This document shows positions 1-8,732 of a DNA stretch of 64,000 nucleotides, piece after piece (positions within the stretch are counted from its first letter, which is position 1; the number at the start of each line of letters is the position of its first letter). The stretch is from positions 98,355-162,354 of the forward strand of contig SVBZ01000004.1 of assembly GCA_015058575.1 (NCBI GenBank), written 5' to 3'. The notes under the pieces are model-generated. The model was not told the DNA's origin. It ran no database searches and saw only the letters and a program-made list of their open reading frames with translations. The stretch is from Pseudoselenomonas ruminantium (GTDB lineage Bacteria > Bacillota > Negativicutes > Selenomonadales > Selenomonadaceae). A program made the position numbers and the translations under genes.

Positions 1-455
1 GCGGCGGCTGCTCGCTGCCGGGACAGGCCAAAGTCCTGATGCCGGGAGAAGGCTATGAGGGGGTCACGAAGTTTGTCCTCGATGTCATGACGAGCTATGG
101 GCTCAATGCCTGTCCGCCGCTTTTGGTCGGCGTTGGCATCGGCACATCGGTAGAAGTGGCAGCTTTGCAGTCCAAATGGGCACTGATGCGGCCACTGGGC
201 TCGCATAATCCGAATCCGAAGGCGGCTAAGATGGAAAAGCTGCTGGAAGATGGCATCAATAAGCTCGGTCTTGGCCCGCAGGGCCTGCGCGGAAGGAATT
301 CAGTCCTGGGCGTCAACATCGAGAACAGTGCCCGTCATCCATCGGTCATTGGTGTGGCCGTCAACGTCGGCTGCTGGTCGCATCGCCGCGGGCATATCGT
401 CTTTGACCGTGAACTGAACTATACCATTGATTCGCATGCGGAGGTGGATTTCTGA
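1..455 (+). CDS. ttdA: L(+)-tartrate dehydratase alpha subunit, 3' part (5' end outside window)
   Basis: Partial gene; the frame is open from base 3 and the start lies upstream. The product is the alpha subunit of the two-subunit class I (4Fe-4S) hydratase that dehydrates L-tartrate to oxaloacetate. The visible part carries the family stretches [48 protein letters not shown] and VGCWSHRRG. From memory these match E. coli TtdA better than two-subunit fumarases. A fumarate hydratase role cannot be fully excluded, since the families are close. The stop overlaps the next start by one base (TGATG), so the subunits are translationally coupled. Confidence 0.9.
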   Translation, partial: GGCSLPGQAKVLMPGEGYEGVTKFVLDVMTSYGLNACPPLLVGVGIGTSVEVAALQSKWALMRPLGSHNPNPKAAKMEKLLEDGINKLGLGPQGLRGRNSVLGVNIENSARHPSVIGVAVNVGCWSHRRGHIVFDRELNYTIDSHAEVDF

Positions 456-1066
456 TGGCTAAGAAGATACTTACGACACCGATCAGTGCCGAGGATTTGG
501 CAGATATCCATGTGGGTGATGTCATTTACCTGACGGGGAAGCTCACGACTTGCCGCGATGTGGCCCACCGCCGTGTCATCGAGGAAAAGCGCCCGCTGCC
601 CGTCGATGTGCGCAATGGTGCGATCCTGCATGCCGGGCCGATTATCCGCAAGCATGGCGAAGATGACTATGAGATGGTCACGGTCGGTCCGACGACATCG
701 ATGCGCATGGAAAAATTCGAAGAAGCGTTCATCAAGGAAACCGGTGTCCGGCTGATTATCGGCAAGGGCGGCATGGGCGACGGCACGATGCGCGGCTGCC
801 GTGAGCACAAGGCGCTGCATTGCGTATTTCCTGCGGGCTGCGCGGTCGTAGCCGCCAACTGCGTCGAGAAAATCGTTGCGGCCAACTGGATGGACCTCGG
901 CATGCCCGAGACGCTCTGGACGAGCGAAGTCAAGGAATTCGGGCCGCTCATCGTCTCTATCGACACGCATGGCCGCAATTTGTTCGAGGAAAACAAAGTC
1001 ATTTTCAATGAACGCAAGCAAAAGATATACGAAGAAATCTGCCAAGAGGTAAGATTTATCAAATAA
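455..1066 (+). CDS. ttdB: L(+)-tartrate dehydratase beta subunit
   Basis: Full-length (203 aa) beta subunit, the usual length for TtdB. It begins [15 protein letters not shown] and carries [10 protein letters not shown] (residues 31-40), [12 protein letters not shown] (78-89) and the GKGGMGDGT loop (103-111). The tail [15 protein letters not shown] is typical of class I hydratase beta subunits. It supplies the swivelling domain that closes the active site over the alpha-subunit iron-sulfur cluster. The start is fixed by the one-base overlap with the alpha-subunit stop. A strong hairpin terminator follows directly, so this is the operon end. An anaerobe could use the enzyme to ferment tartrate via oxaloacetate, which is inference. 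Confidence 0.92.
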   Translation: MAKKILTTPISAEDLADIHVGDVIYLTGKLTTCRDVAHRRVIEEKRPLPVDVRNGAILHAGPIIRKHGEDDYEMVTVGPTTSMRMEKFEEAFIKETGVRLIIGKGGMGDGTMRGCREHKALHCVFPAGCAVVAANCVEKIVAANWMDLGMPETLWTSEVKEFGPLIVSIDTHGRNLFEENKVIFNERKQKIYEEICQEVRFIK

Positions 1067-1127
1067 GCAAAAATGACCGGTCAAAATTGACGTCACGTGA
1101 CATGTCAATCTGACCGGTCATTTTTGC
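1067..1127 (+). terminator. Hairpin terminator built from TGACNNGTCA repeats
   Basis: Perfect 17-bp inverted repeat (1067-1083 and 1111-1127; arms begin GCAAAAATGACCGGTCA), with T-runs on both sides. It ends the tartrate dehydratase operon. Each arm contains TGACCGGTCA, and the loop carries TTGACGTCAC and TGACATGTCA, members of a palindrome family found across the window. Confidence 0.85.
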
Positions 1128-1225
1128 TATCTGCAGGCGTGATAACATTTACTGCATGTTCGCTGTACCTGTGCTAATTTGTAAGTGAAGTTACCGTGAT
1201 GTCATGGAGAGAAAGGAATGGTGTT

Positions 1226-1621
1226 ATGGCATACGAAATCTTATTGAAACGCATCTATGAACCTGTGGCAGAGACCGATGGCTACAGGGTTTTGGTGGAT
1301 AGGTTGTGGCCGCGGGGAATAAAGAAAGAAGCGGCGCAGCTTTCAGCCTGGGCTAAGGATATTACGCCGAGTACCGAGATACGCCGCCTGTATCATCGCG
1401 GCGAGATGCCGTTTGAAGGTTTTTCCGAAGCCTATTTAGAAGAACTGGAGACTGGTGCCGCTGCTGCGGCCTTTGTCCGGCAGTGCCGCGAGTTGCTGCG
1501 CACACAAAATGTGACTTTGCTGTATGCAGCGAAAAATGAGCAGGAAAACCATGCCCTGGTACTGCGCGAATGGCTGCAGCGTGAGCTTTTTGTCGTTTGC
1601 GAGGAAGGAACTGGCTGGTGA
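1226..1621 (+). CDS. DUF488 family protein (YeaO-like)
   Basis: 131-aa soluble protein of the DUF488/YeaO family. It has the family signature YRVLVDRLWPRG near residues 20-31, a conserved WAKDITPS segment and an LLYAAKN strand. Its biochemical role is unknown. I chose the ATG at 1226 because GAAAGGA (1211-1217) sits 8 nt upstream; an in-frame GTG at 1196 has no ribosome site. It stands alone between two terminated units, with no clear partner. Confidence 0.8.
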   Translation: MAYEILLKRIYEPVAETDGYRVLVDRLWPRGIKKEAAQLSAWAKDITPSTEIRRLYHRGEMPFEGFSEAYLEELETGAAAAAFVRQCRELLRTQNVTLLYAAKNEQENHALVLREWLQRELFVVCEEGTGW

Positions 1622-1693
1622 GGCGGCGAATCCATAAAGATGGATAGCTATTTAGTCAGGCAGGGGGTAGGCCTGCGGGTAAGGGAGATATAG

Positions 1694-3931
1694 ATGGAAA
1701 AGATCAAAGCATGGATTCGTCAGATCAAGGCGGTGCGGCAGAAAAGCATCAGGAATCAAGTGCTGGCATTGGTGCTGGTATGCGGCTTGCTGATATTTTT
1801 GAGCGTCAGCGCCTTGTCTTTGTATGCGCTGGAAAGCACGTGCACAGCCCTCGAAAATCATGGCAGGAGTGTCAGCCGCCTGGTTGCGGAGTCAGTGGGG
1901 GAGTCCGCTGAGAATAATGACAGGGACTGGCTGCGGCAGATGGCTGAGGCGGAAGCCAGCTATATTGACCGGGAACTTGAAATCAATGGGGAAGATGCGA
2001 CCATCCTCGCGCAGACCATGTCGCAGATCCTGACGCATCCGGAGTATTACCGGCCGCGGCAGCTGCCGTTGTCAGACCGGTCGGAGGATATCGTTTCAGG
2101 GATGCCGTATATCCATTACAGCCCAGCGCTGAGACAGCAGGGGATTCCAGCGGAATTGGCGCAGGAAATCGGACTGGCTGCTAATTTTGCCGATGTGCTG
2201 GTGCCGCTTAGCAAGACCTATAAAAATTACCATACATCTTTGCTGGCGGCTTCCAAGCATGGCTATATGATTTGCGTGGATATCGTTCCCGGCAACGATG
2301 GGGAAAATTCGATATTCCCTTCGGCTGCCAAGAAAGCAGATTTCCTGGCGAACTATGATCCGCGCCAGCGGCCCTGGTATAAGTCGGCACAGCAGGAAAA
2401 CAAGCTGAATTTCACCGCGGTTTATCTGGGTGAAGATGGACATTTTGAAGTTTCCTGTACGGTGCCTTATTACGATGCGAATGGCTTTGCGGGGGTTGTC
2501 AGTATTGGCAGCAGCGTAGAGGATATCCATAAGCAAGTGATGAATGTGGCTGCTGGTGTAAAGGGCATCTGCTTTGCGTTGGATGATAAGGGCAATATCA
2601 CGTTTTCCTCTGAGCAGGCAGGGATATTGGCGGCCATGCCGGGAGATTATGATATCCGCCGGTCCGGCGAAACGGCGCTGGCGAAGGCGGCTGAGCATAT
2701 GGTGGCTGGCAAAAGCGATGTCGAGCGCGTGACTGTAGATGGCAGGGATTATTATCTGGCCTACGCGCCGATGCCGAAGCTCAAGTGGAGTTTCGGCATG
2801 CTGCTCAGTACCGATGTGGTTATGGCACCGGCACAACAGGCCAGCGGTGATGTGCTGGCGAAAATGGAAAGCTTTGCCGGGGAGGTACAGCAGATTTTCC
2901 TGGCAACGGCTGGCAAAGAGGCCCTGCTGCTGCTGCCGCTGCTATTTATCGTGTTTTATGGCAGCAGCGTCATGGCCGCCCGTGTGACGAAGCCTATCCG
3001 CCAGCTGGCGGCAGGCGTGAAGGAAATCGCTGCGGGCAATCTGCACAAGAAATTGGCAATCCATGAGAGCAATGAGATCGGCCACCTGGCCATCTGCTTC
3101 AATGCCATGACCGATGAGCTCCAACGGCATATGGATGAGCTGGCGCAGGCAACGGCCAAGGCCGAGCGTGCGAAGACAGAGCTGGAAGTGGCCGCGAGCA
3201 TTCAGGCCGGCATGCTGCCAGAAGCGATAAAAGCCGAGCGCTATAAAGGGCAGCTGGATCTGGCGGCGATGATGCATCCTGCCAAGATGGTTGGTGGCGA
3301 TTTCTACGATTTCTATTTTATGGACGAAGACAATCTGGTGCTGACGATTGCTGATGTTTCGGATAAAGGCGTGCCGGCGTCGCTGTTCATGGTAATTGCC
3401 AAGACCTTGCTCAAGGATCAGGCGTTAGTAAAGAAATCAGCAGACAGGCTGGCAGATATCGTGGCGGCGGCGAACGATGCCCTGGCAGCAAGCAACCGCG
3501 AGATGATGTTTGTGACGACGTTCATCGGTGTGCTGCATCTGCCAACGGGAAAGTTTACCTATGTAAATGCGGGGCACAATGCACCAATCGTGGGCCAGGG
3601 AACGGAATGGGCGTATCTGCCCAAGGCCACAGATCCCATCCTTGGCGTGCGCGACGGGCTGACGTTTACGGCCCGGCAGCTTACGCTGGCGCGCGGTACG
3701 GCGATGCTGCTCTACACCGATGGGGTAACGGAAGCGATGGATGAGCAGCAGGAGCAATTCGGCGAGGCACAGCTGCGGCAGATGCTGGCGGAGATGCCGG
3801 CAGGCTCTGATGCTGCAGAAATGCTGAACCGTGTGCGGGCGGCAGTCAAAGACCATGCCGGGGCAGCAGAGCAGTCCGACGATATAACCATGCTGGGATT
3901 CGTATATCATGGCCCCTCGGAGACGGCATGA
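1694..3931 (+). CDS. Membrane PP2C-type phosphatase (sensor, HAMP and SpoIIE domains)
   Basis: 745-aa signalling protein. Membrane segments lie near residues 23-46 and 410-430 and flank an extracytoplasmic Cache-like sensor. A HAMP linker (about 430-485) leads to a SpoIIE/RsbU-type Ser/Thr phosphatase (about 525-740). The metal-binding aspartates are visible in MVGGDFYDFYF, IADVSDKGVPA and DDITMLGF. Such proteins usually dephosphorylate an anti-sigma-factor antagonist in response to an external cue. No anti-sigma or STAS gene lies nearby, so the partner is unknown. The start at 1694 has AAGGGAGA just upstream. Confidence 0.88.
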   Translation: MEKIKAWIRQIKAVRQKSIRNQVLALVLVCGLLIFLSVSALSLYALESTCTALENHGRSVSRLVAESVGESAENNDRDWLRQMAEAEASYIDRELEINGEDATILAQTMSQILTHPEYYRPRQLPLSDRSEDIVSGMPYIHYSPALRQQGIPAELAQEIGLAANFADVLVPLSKTYKNYHTSLLAASKHGYMICVDIVPGNDGENSIFPSAAKKADFLANYDPRQRPWYKSAQQENKLNFTAVYLGEDGHFEVSCTVPYYDANGFAGVVSIGSSVEDIHKQVMNVAAGVKGICFALDDKGNITFSSEQAGILAAMPGDYDIRRSGETALAKAAEHMVAGKSDVERVTVDGRDYYLAYAPMPKLKWSFGMLLSTDVVMAPAQQASGDVLAKMESFAGEVQQIFLATAGKEALLLLPLLFIVFYGSSVMAARVTKPIRQLAAGVKEIAAGNLHKKLAIHESNEIGHLAICFNAMTDELQRHMDELAQATAKAERAKTELEVAASIQAGMLPEAIKAERYKGQLDLAAMMHPAKMVGGDFYDFYFMDEDNLVLTIADVSDKGVPASLFMVIAKTLLKDQALVKKSADRLADIVAAANDALAASNREMMFVTTFIGVLHLPTGKFTYVNAGHNAPIVGQGTEWAYLPKATDPILGVRDGLTFTARQLTLARGTAMLLYTDGVTEAMDEQQEQFGEAQLRQMLAEMPAGSDAAEMLNRVRAAVKDHAGAAEQSDDITMLGFVYHGPSETA

Positions 3932-3960
3932 GAAGAGGAGCGGATCGGTAGAAAAGCATA

Positions 3961-4004
3961 AAAGGAGAGGACAAAATGCGTGTGTTTTGTCCTCTCCTTT
4001 TTTT
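3961..4004. terminator. Bidirectional hairpin terminator
   Basis: Perfect 16-bp arms (3961-3976 and 3985-4000, arm AAAGGAGAGGACAAAA) with a short loop and a T-run to 4004. It lies between the convergent phosphatase gene and the ZnuA-like gene and probably serves both. Confidence 0.85.
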
Positions 4005-4009
4005 GCGGG

Positions 4010-4918
4010 TTATTGCAGGGCTTCTTTGAGCGTTTCCATATTCTTGCGCATGGTCGTAAGGTAAGCGTCCATGGCAGCTTCAGTAGCTTCGCCGGTCACT
4101 ACAGGGTCGAGGGTGTAGATTTTGGCGCCGGTTTCACGGGCGATGGTCTGCGCGGCAGCAGGGGAATACTGCGGCTCGGTGAACAGTACCTTGGCTGTGA
4201 GCGGCTTGACCTGCCCGATGACAGCCTGCAGCTCGGCTGGCGTTGGTTCTGTGCCCGGTTCGCGCTCGATGACCGTCAGGATATGCAGGCCGAACTCCTT
4301 GGCAAAATACGGGAAGGCCTCGTGGAAAGTCACGATGTCCTTATGCGGGACGTTATCGAGCGTTTCGTGCATCTCTTTCTTGAGTGCTTCGAGCTTTTGG
4401 ATATAGGCATCGGCATTGGCCTGATAGGCATCGGCATGTTTAGGATCGGCTTGCTTCAGCTGCTCGGCGATGTTCTTGACCTGTTCGATATTGGCAGTGA
4501 TGCTGAGCCAGACGTGCGGATTTTCCTCATCGCCGTCTTTCAGCAGCTCGATGCCTTTTGACGCGTCAATGACCTTGAGATTTTTCTGTTCCTTGATGAC
4601 CTTGCCGAGGAAGCTCTCCATACCAGCACCATTGGCGATGAGGGCATCGGCCTTTTCGAGGGTCTTCATGTCCTCAGTGGTCAGCTGGTAGTCGTGCAGG
4701 CAGCCGGTCTGCGGTTTGGTCATATTGGTGACTGTGACGCCGTCAATTCCCTTGGTGAGGTTGATGGCGTCGATGTACATGGGATAGAACGTAGTGACAA
4801 TGCGGAAGCTGCCGTCTTTTGCGGCATCCGGCGAAGAGTTCGTGCTGCCCGCGCCACAGCCGGTGAGCAGCAGGCAAAAGGCGGCGAGCAGGCAGAAAAA
4901 TGAAGTTTTGCATTTCAA
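4010..4918 (-). CDS. znuA: Zinc/manganese ABC transporter substrate-binding lipoprotein (ZnuA-like)
   Basis: 302-aa extracytoplasmic metal-binding protein of the cluster 9 (ZnuA/TroA) family. It has a lipoprotein signal with lipobox LLLTGC (Cys21). Family features include TTFYPMYIDA, the likely metal histidine in GCLHDYQLTTEDM (His75), the second-lobe VTFHEAFPYFAKEFG and LFTEPQYSPAAAQ. The His-rich loop common in ZnuA is absent. The start is TTG at 4918, 8 nt after AGGAGG. No permease or ATPase gene is adjacent, so its transporter must be elsewhere. A 24-bp palindrome upstream suggests Zur-type control, which favours zinc over manganese. Confidence 0.85.
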   Translation of the reverse strand: MKCKTSFFCLLAAFCLLLTGCGAGSTNSSPDAAKDGSFRIVTTFYPMYIDAINLTKGIDGVTVTNMTKPQTGCLHDYQLTTEDMKTLEKADALIANGAGMESFLGKVIKEQKNLKVIDASKGIELLKDGDEENPHVWLSITANIEQVKNIAEQLKQADPKHADAYQANADAYIQKLEALKKEMHETLDNVPHKDIVTFHEAFPYFAKEFGLHILTVIEREPGTEPTPAELQAVIGQVKPLTAKVLFTEPQYSPAAAQTIARETGAKIYTLDPVVTGEATEAAMDAYLTTMRKNMETLKEALQ

Positions 4919-4955
4919 AATGATGACCTCCTGAAAAAAGAAGAAAAGAAAATAA

Positions 4956-4979
4956 GTAAATAGTAATATTACTATTTAC
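4956..4979. promoter_or_regulatory. 24-bp perfect palindrome, probable Zur-type operator
   Basis: GTAAATAGTAAT followed directly by its reverse complement. It lies 38 bp upstream of the ZnuA-like start and resembles Fur/Zur boxes built on TAAT-ATTA half-sites. A Fur-superfamily regulator gene lies just upstream on the same strand. Zinc specificity is inferred from the target. Confidence 0.75.
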
Positions 4980-4994
4980 GATTATAGCATGCAA

Positions 4995-5045
4995 AATAAA
5001 AATGACAAGAGCAGTTTGATAATTTTTATCATTGCTCTTGTCATT
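4995..5045 (-). terminator. Terminator of the fur/zur-like gene
   Basis: 13-bp arms AATGACAAGAGCA (5001-5013) and its complement (5033-5045). Read on the minus strand, the hairpin is followed by a T-rich run. It separates the regulator transcript from the ZnuA-like gene. Confidence 0.75.
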
Positions 5046-5076
5046 GACTTGTCAACGCCGGCCATTGACTTGTCAG
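5044..5076. repeat. Two copies of the TTGAC-NN-GTCAA palindrome
   Basis: TTGACTTGTCAA at 5044-5055 and TTGACTTGTCAG at 5065-5076. The second overlaps the stop codon of the Fur-family gene. Both belong to a 22-copy family in this window. Confidence 0.75.
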
Positions 5077-5510
5077 ATTTTATGTTTTTTTTGCTGGCAT
5101 TTTTGGCAAAGCCCGTAGAACTCGAAGATATGCCCTGTAATCTGGAAGCCTTTCCTGGCCGCTTCCTGTTCGTAGGCGTCGGTCATCGGGCAGACGTCGA
5201 TGCATTCGGTATGGCCGCATTCGGTGCAGACCAGATGATGGTGATGATGGGCGGCATCGGCGAGTTCGTAGACATTGCCGGAGCTGCGGAAAATCTCGTG
5301 GACGATGTCGAGCTTGGTCAGCAGCGACAGGTTGCGGTAAATCGTATCGAGCGAGACGTCGGGCTGCTGCTTGCGGACCTCCTCGCGGATCTGCTGGGCC
5401 GTCGGGAAAGGCGGGCAGACGGCAAAGGCCTGCAGGACGGCGCGGCGCTGTGGTGTTATCTTATAGCCCTTGTCCCGCAAGCGGTCAAGGGGCGTTTGTT
5501 TTTTCGTCAT
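5073..5510 (-). CDS. Fur-family metalloregulator, probably Zur
   Basis: 145-aa Fur-superfamily repressor. A winged helix (about 10-75, including ITPQRRAVLQAF and SLDTIYRNLSLL) precedes a dimerization domain. That domain has the metal-binding run HHHHHLVCTECGH (88-100) and structural zinc cysteines in CTEC (95, 98) and CQKC (135, 138). Family members repress uptake genes when metal-bound. Assignment to zinc rests on the adjacent palindrome and ZnuA-like gene. Its stop codon falls inside a copy of the TTGACTTGTCA repeat. Fur or PerR function cannot be excluded from sequence alone. Confidence 0.85.
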   Translation of the reverse strand: MTKKQTPLDRLRDKGYKITPQRRAVLQAFAVCPPFPTAQQIREEVRKQQPDVSLDTIYRNLSLLTKLDIVHEIFRSSGNVYELADAAHHHHHLVCTECGHTECIDVCPMTDAYEQEAARKGFQITGHIFEFYGLCQKCQQKKHKI

Positions 5511-5698
5511 AGGATATCCCCTCGGTTATCATGTTCTGCTGTCTGTTATTATACCGTCAGCCAGCAAAGTTTGCCAGCGCAAAATGAAAAGAAAAGCGAA
5601 CTGGATTTTGCAGCAGCAGGATTTGCGGGAAAAAGCAAGAATTATGTTGGCAGGAAGATATTTAGAAAAAGGAAATGAAGGGAAGGAGCTATCATATC

Positions 5699-6514
5699 AT
5701 GAGCAAGACAAAGAAAATGGCCGCAGCGATTTTGGCAGGGCTGATGCTGGGCAGCAGCGGGTATGCAGCGGCGGCTGACAGGGAAAATCTTTCGCAGGTT
5801 GCCCTCTTGCAATCGTTGGCGCAGGGGTATTTTGGCGGTACGGTGACGGCCAAGGATCTGCGTGCTATGGGAGATACCGGCATTGGCACGTTTGAGGGGC
5901 TGAACGGCGAAATGATCGTCCTTGAAGGCACGGTTTACCAGGCATTGGGCGATGGCCGCGTGGTGGTGGCCGATGACAAAGAAATCATTCCGTTTGCCAA
6001 TGTGACTTTTTTCGATACGGATGTTTCGGTCAAACTGTCAAATATTGCCGATAAAGCTGCTTTGGAAAAGGTGCTGAATCAGGTGGTGAAGGAACAGGGC
6101 GCCAACAGTTTCTACATGGTAAAGCTGCACACGGAGTTTCCGTCGATTCTCTTCCGCAGTGAATACGGCAGCAGCAAACCATATCCGACGTTGGTGGAGG
6201 CACTCAAAGGCAAGCAGACGGAGTTTCAGCATAAGAATATCAAAGGCACGCTGGTGGGCTTGTACTGCCCAGGCTATATGAGCGGACTCAATTCTGCGGG
6301 CTGGCATTTCCATTTCATCTCCGATGACCGGAAGCATGGCGGTCATATCCTGGAACTGTCGGTAAGGAGCGGGGAAATCCAGCTCGATAAAACCGACCGA
6401 TTTACCATGGTCCTGCATAAGGATAAGAAGTTCCATGAACTGAATCTGGCCAAGGACATGTCCGCAGATATCCGCAGTGCGGAGCAGGACACCAAGAGCG
6501 ATATGAAGAAATGA
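5699..6514 (+). CDS. budA: Alpha-acetolactate decarboxylase with signal peptide
   Basis: 271-aa enzyme converting acetolactate to acetoin, a pH-neutral overflow product. The zinc-binding region GWHFHFISDDRKHGGH is near residues 201-217, and the family segment SSKPYPTLVEALKGKQTEFQ precedes it. Unlike the usual cytosolic enzyme it begins with a clear signal peptide (lysines, then AAAILAGLMLGSSGYAAAA, cleavage near 25). Export is therefore predicted; Brevibacillus acetolactate decarboxylase is a known exported case. I chose ATG 5699, 10 nt after GGAAGGAG; an ATG at 5675 would bury the signal. It is followed 16 nt later by another exported enzyme. Confidence 0.87.
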   Translation: MSKTKKMAAAILAGLMLGSSGYAAAADRENLSQVALLQSLAQGYFGGTVTAKDLRAMGDTGIGTFEGLNGEMIVLEGTVYQALGDGRVVVADDKEIIPFANVTFFDTDVSVKLSNIADKAALEKVLNQVVKEQGANSFYMVKLHTEFPSILFRSEYGSSKPYPTLVEALKGKQTEFQHKNIKGTLVGLYCPGYMSGLNSAGWHFHFISDDRKHGGHILELSVRSGEIQLDKTDRFTMVLHKDKKFHELNLAKDMSADIRSAEQDTKSDMKK

Positions 6515-6530
6515 TGTGAGGAAAATAGCT

Positions 6531-8021
6531 ATGGAAAAATCGTTTACGATCCCCATTTCCCGCCGTGATTTCATGAAAATGGCAGGCATAGCGGCTGTGG
6601 GGGTGCTGGCAGAAAGCACTATCGGCGGCGCGGACATGGCGCAGGCTGCGGCCCGCAAGGCAAATGGCACCATGACCTATGCGGGCAAGGAAATCCCCGT
6701 GCTGTTTGCGGTGGATGTTTGCGTGGCTGGCGGCGGCCCTGCGGGGACAGCCGCAGCTGTCATGGCGGCCCGGAAGGGAGCGAAAACCGTGCTGATCGAG
6801 CGCGGCGTGGCTTTGGGCGGCCTTGCCGTGCTTGGCTGCGTTTATCCGTTCATGGATACGCATGCACCGGACAGCGATACGCCCTATGTGGCCGAAGTCA
6901 AGGAGCGCCTGCGCAAGCATGGCATCGAGCCTTTTGATGGCGTGACGCAGCAGACCTGGCACAATCCCGAGACGCTGACGCTTATTTATGACGAGATGTG
7001 CAGCGAGGCTGGTGTCGAGGTCCTCTTCCAGACGGTGGTAATTGATACGGTGGTGGAGGGTGGCAAGCTCACGGCCTGCATCATCCAGACCATTGCGGGC
7101 CTTGCTGCCATTGAGGCGAAGACTTATATCGACAGCACCGGTGATGCATTCCTGGCCCGTTCGGCGGGGGTTCCCTATGAGCGGGGCTATGAAAAGACCG
7201 GGAACAATCAGCCGTTGTCGTTCCGCTTTGAGATGGGTGGTATCGATATCGATAGGCTTTACCGGTATGTGGCCATTGAGCTCAAAGAGGACTGGTGCAA
7301 GTCTAAGCCGCCGTATTTCGAGATCGCTGAGGCCATGCACCGCAAGCAGCGGTATAAGCTTGAAGACCTGATGGCCAAAGGCGTGCAGACAGGCGAAATC
7401 ACGCAGGAAGAAGCGGAATATATGCAGGCCCATACCATCATCGGCAAGAATGGTGTCATGAGTATGAACTGCCCCGAGATTCCGGTGAAGTTTTCGGCCA
7501 CCGATCCGGTTTCTTACAGCAAGGCCGTAGCCTATGGCCGCCGCATGATGCACAATATCGCCAGCTATCTCATCCGCCATCTGCCCGGGTTTGAAAAGGC
7601 CTTCATCAGCCGCGAAGCAGCCATGCTCGGGGCCCGGGAGTCCTGGCGCATCCGCGGGAAGCAGTATCTGGTGGAGGACGATTACCATAACCAGAGCCGC
7701 TTTGCCGATGCCGTCTGCCGCACGGCCTGGTTCATCGATGCGCATGGGGAAAAGGTTTCGGAGAAACTGCCCAAGGGCGGCTATTACGAGATTCCCTATG
7801 GAGCGCTGGTGACGAAGGAAATCGAAAACCTCATCGTTGCCGGCCGCTGCATCAGTGCGAGCTTCATCCTGCAGGCATCGATGCGCATCCAGCCGACCTG
7901 CATGAGCATCGGCGAAGCCGCGGGCATTGCGGCAGCCTGGGGGAAAAAGCAGCATATTGCCGCCAATGCCATCAGCTGGGATAAAATTCCTGCGGCAGAA
8001 CGCAGCTATGTCAGCAAATAA
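6531..8021 (+). CDS. Tat-exported FAD-dependent oxidoreductase
   Basis: 496-aa flavoprotein with a twin-arginine signal (SRRDFMKMAGIAAVGVL, residues 10-26) ending near AQAAA. An FAD-binding Rossmann motif VCVAGGGPAGTAAA (about 62-75) follows with KTVLIERG, and a late GRCISASFILQASMR resembles the FAD_oxidored family. The substrate is unknown. The ATG at 6531 follows GTGAGGAAAA; a GTG at 6516 would put five odd residues before the signal. It is probably co-transcribed with the acetolactate decarboxylase. A role in periplasmic electron transfer is inference. Confidence 0.82.
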   Translation: MEKSFTIPISRRDFMKMAGIAAVGVLAESTIGGADMAQAAARKANGTMTYAGKEIPVLFAVDVCVAGGGPAGTAAAVMAARKGAKTVLIERGVALGGLAVLGCVYPFMDTHAPDSDTPYVAEVKERLRKHGIEPFDGVTQQTWHNPETLTLIYDEMCSEAGVEVLFQTVVIDTVVEGGKLTACIIQTIAGLAAIEAKTYIDSTGDAFLARSAGVPYERGYEKTGNNQPLSFRFEMGGIDIDRLYRYVAIELKEDWCKSKPPYFEIAEAMHRKQRYKLEDLMAKGVQTGEITQEEAEYMQAHTIIGKNGVMSMNCPEIPVKFSATDPVSYSKAVAYGRRMMHNIASYLIRHLPGFEKAFISREAAMLGARESWRIRGKQYLVEDDYHNQSRFADAVCRTAWFIDAHGEKVSEKLPKGGYYEIPYGALVTKEIENLIVAGRCISASFILQASMRIQPTCMSIGEAAGIAAAWGKKQHIAANAISWDKIPAAERSYVSK

Positions 8022-8036
8022 TATGATTAAACGGGG

Positions 8037-8067
8037 AAAGCCTCACGGTAAGCGTGGGGCTTTTCTT
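8037..8067 (+). terminator. Hairpin terminator after the flavoprotein gene
   Basis: Arms AAGCCTCACG and CGTGGGGCTT (one G-T pair) around a short loop, then TTTTCTT. It closes the two-gene exported-enzyme unit. Confidence 0.8.
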
Positions 8068-8153
8068 AATGAGACGCTAATGGGAGACTAGGTATGCTTT
8101 AAGTTTTGTAAGGTATCATAAATGAAAATAAGCTGAAAAGAAGGGTGGGAAAG

Positions 8154-8723
8154 ATGGACAAGAAGAGGAAAAAGTGGTTGAGGAATATTGGTGTGATTAT
8201 GCTGGTTCTTTATGAAGTACTTCCCGGAAATCTGCTTTGGCGGACCGAGGTCGAGATGACAGCAGCTGATGATTTTTATCTGTGTTATCCCGTAGAGGAG
8301 AAAATGACGGATGGGCGGACGCTGTCGCTTTATTTGCCTGTGCAGCCAGCGCAACGGCAGCTTGCCGCCGTTGCGCCTTATGAGCGCTTGACTGCGTATA
8401 AGGCCATCGAAGGCGGTGGTGAGATACAGATTGTACATGGTGTATTAACGACAGAACAGACTAAGGTGCGTTTTGATTTGGCTGGATTTGGCCAGGTATT
8501 TCCGCAGGTAGCGGGAACTCTTGCCGTGCAGGGGGAGGGAACTCGACTGGTGGGCGGTACGCCTTTACATATCCTTGAAGGCGTGGACAAAAATGAGCGC
8601 AAGGAATGTTTGGGCTATCAGGCGGGCCGGGATGTCTGGCTGTTTTATTTTCAATGTGCCGAGGATGATGATATGGCTAAGGCTATGCTGGAAAGGGCTA
8701 TTGAAAGCATAGCCATAAATTGA
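8154..8723 (+). CDS. Hypothetical membrane-anchored protein
   Basis: 189-aa protein I do not recognise. A Lys/Arg-rich start (MDKKRKKWLR) and one hydrophobic segment (about residues 12-30) suggest a signal anchor with an extracytoplasmic domain. The end AKAMLERAIESIAI resembles the final helix of DcrB/PsbP-like domains, as does the next gene. The start at 8154 follows AAGGGTGGGAAAG; a GTG at 8145 overlaps that ribosome site. The upstream leader shares a stretch with the leader of the DUF805 gene at 9471. It probably forms a two-gene unit with 8733-9323. Confidence 0.65.
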   Translation: MDKKRKKWLRNIGVIMLVLYEVLPGNLLWRTEVEMTAADDFYLCYPVEEKMTDGRTLSLYLPVQPAQRQLAAVAPYERLTAYKAIEGGGEIQIVHGVLTTEQTKVRFDLAGFGQVFPQVAGTLAVQGEGTRLVGGTPLHILEGVDKNERKECLGYQAGRDVWLFYFQCAEDDDMAKAMLERAIESIAIN

Positions 8724-8732
8724 TGTGGGAAG

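Noticed and set aside
6402..7955. Long minus-strand open frame of 517 codons
   Set aside because: It lies fully opposite the flavoprotein gene, has an Arg/His-rich composition typical of antisense frames in GC-rich DNA, and has no ribosome site.
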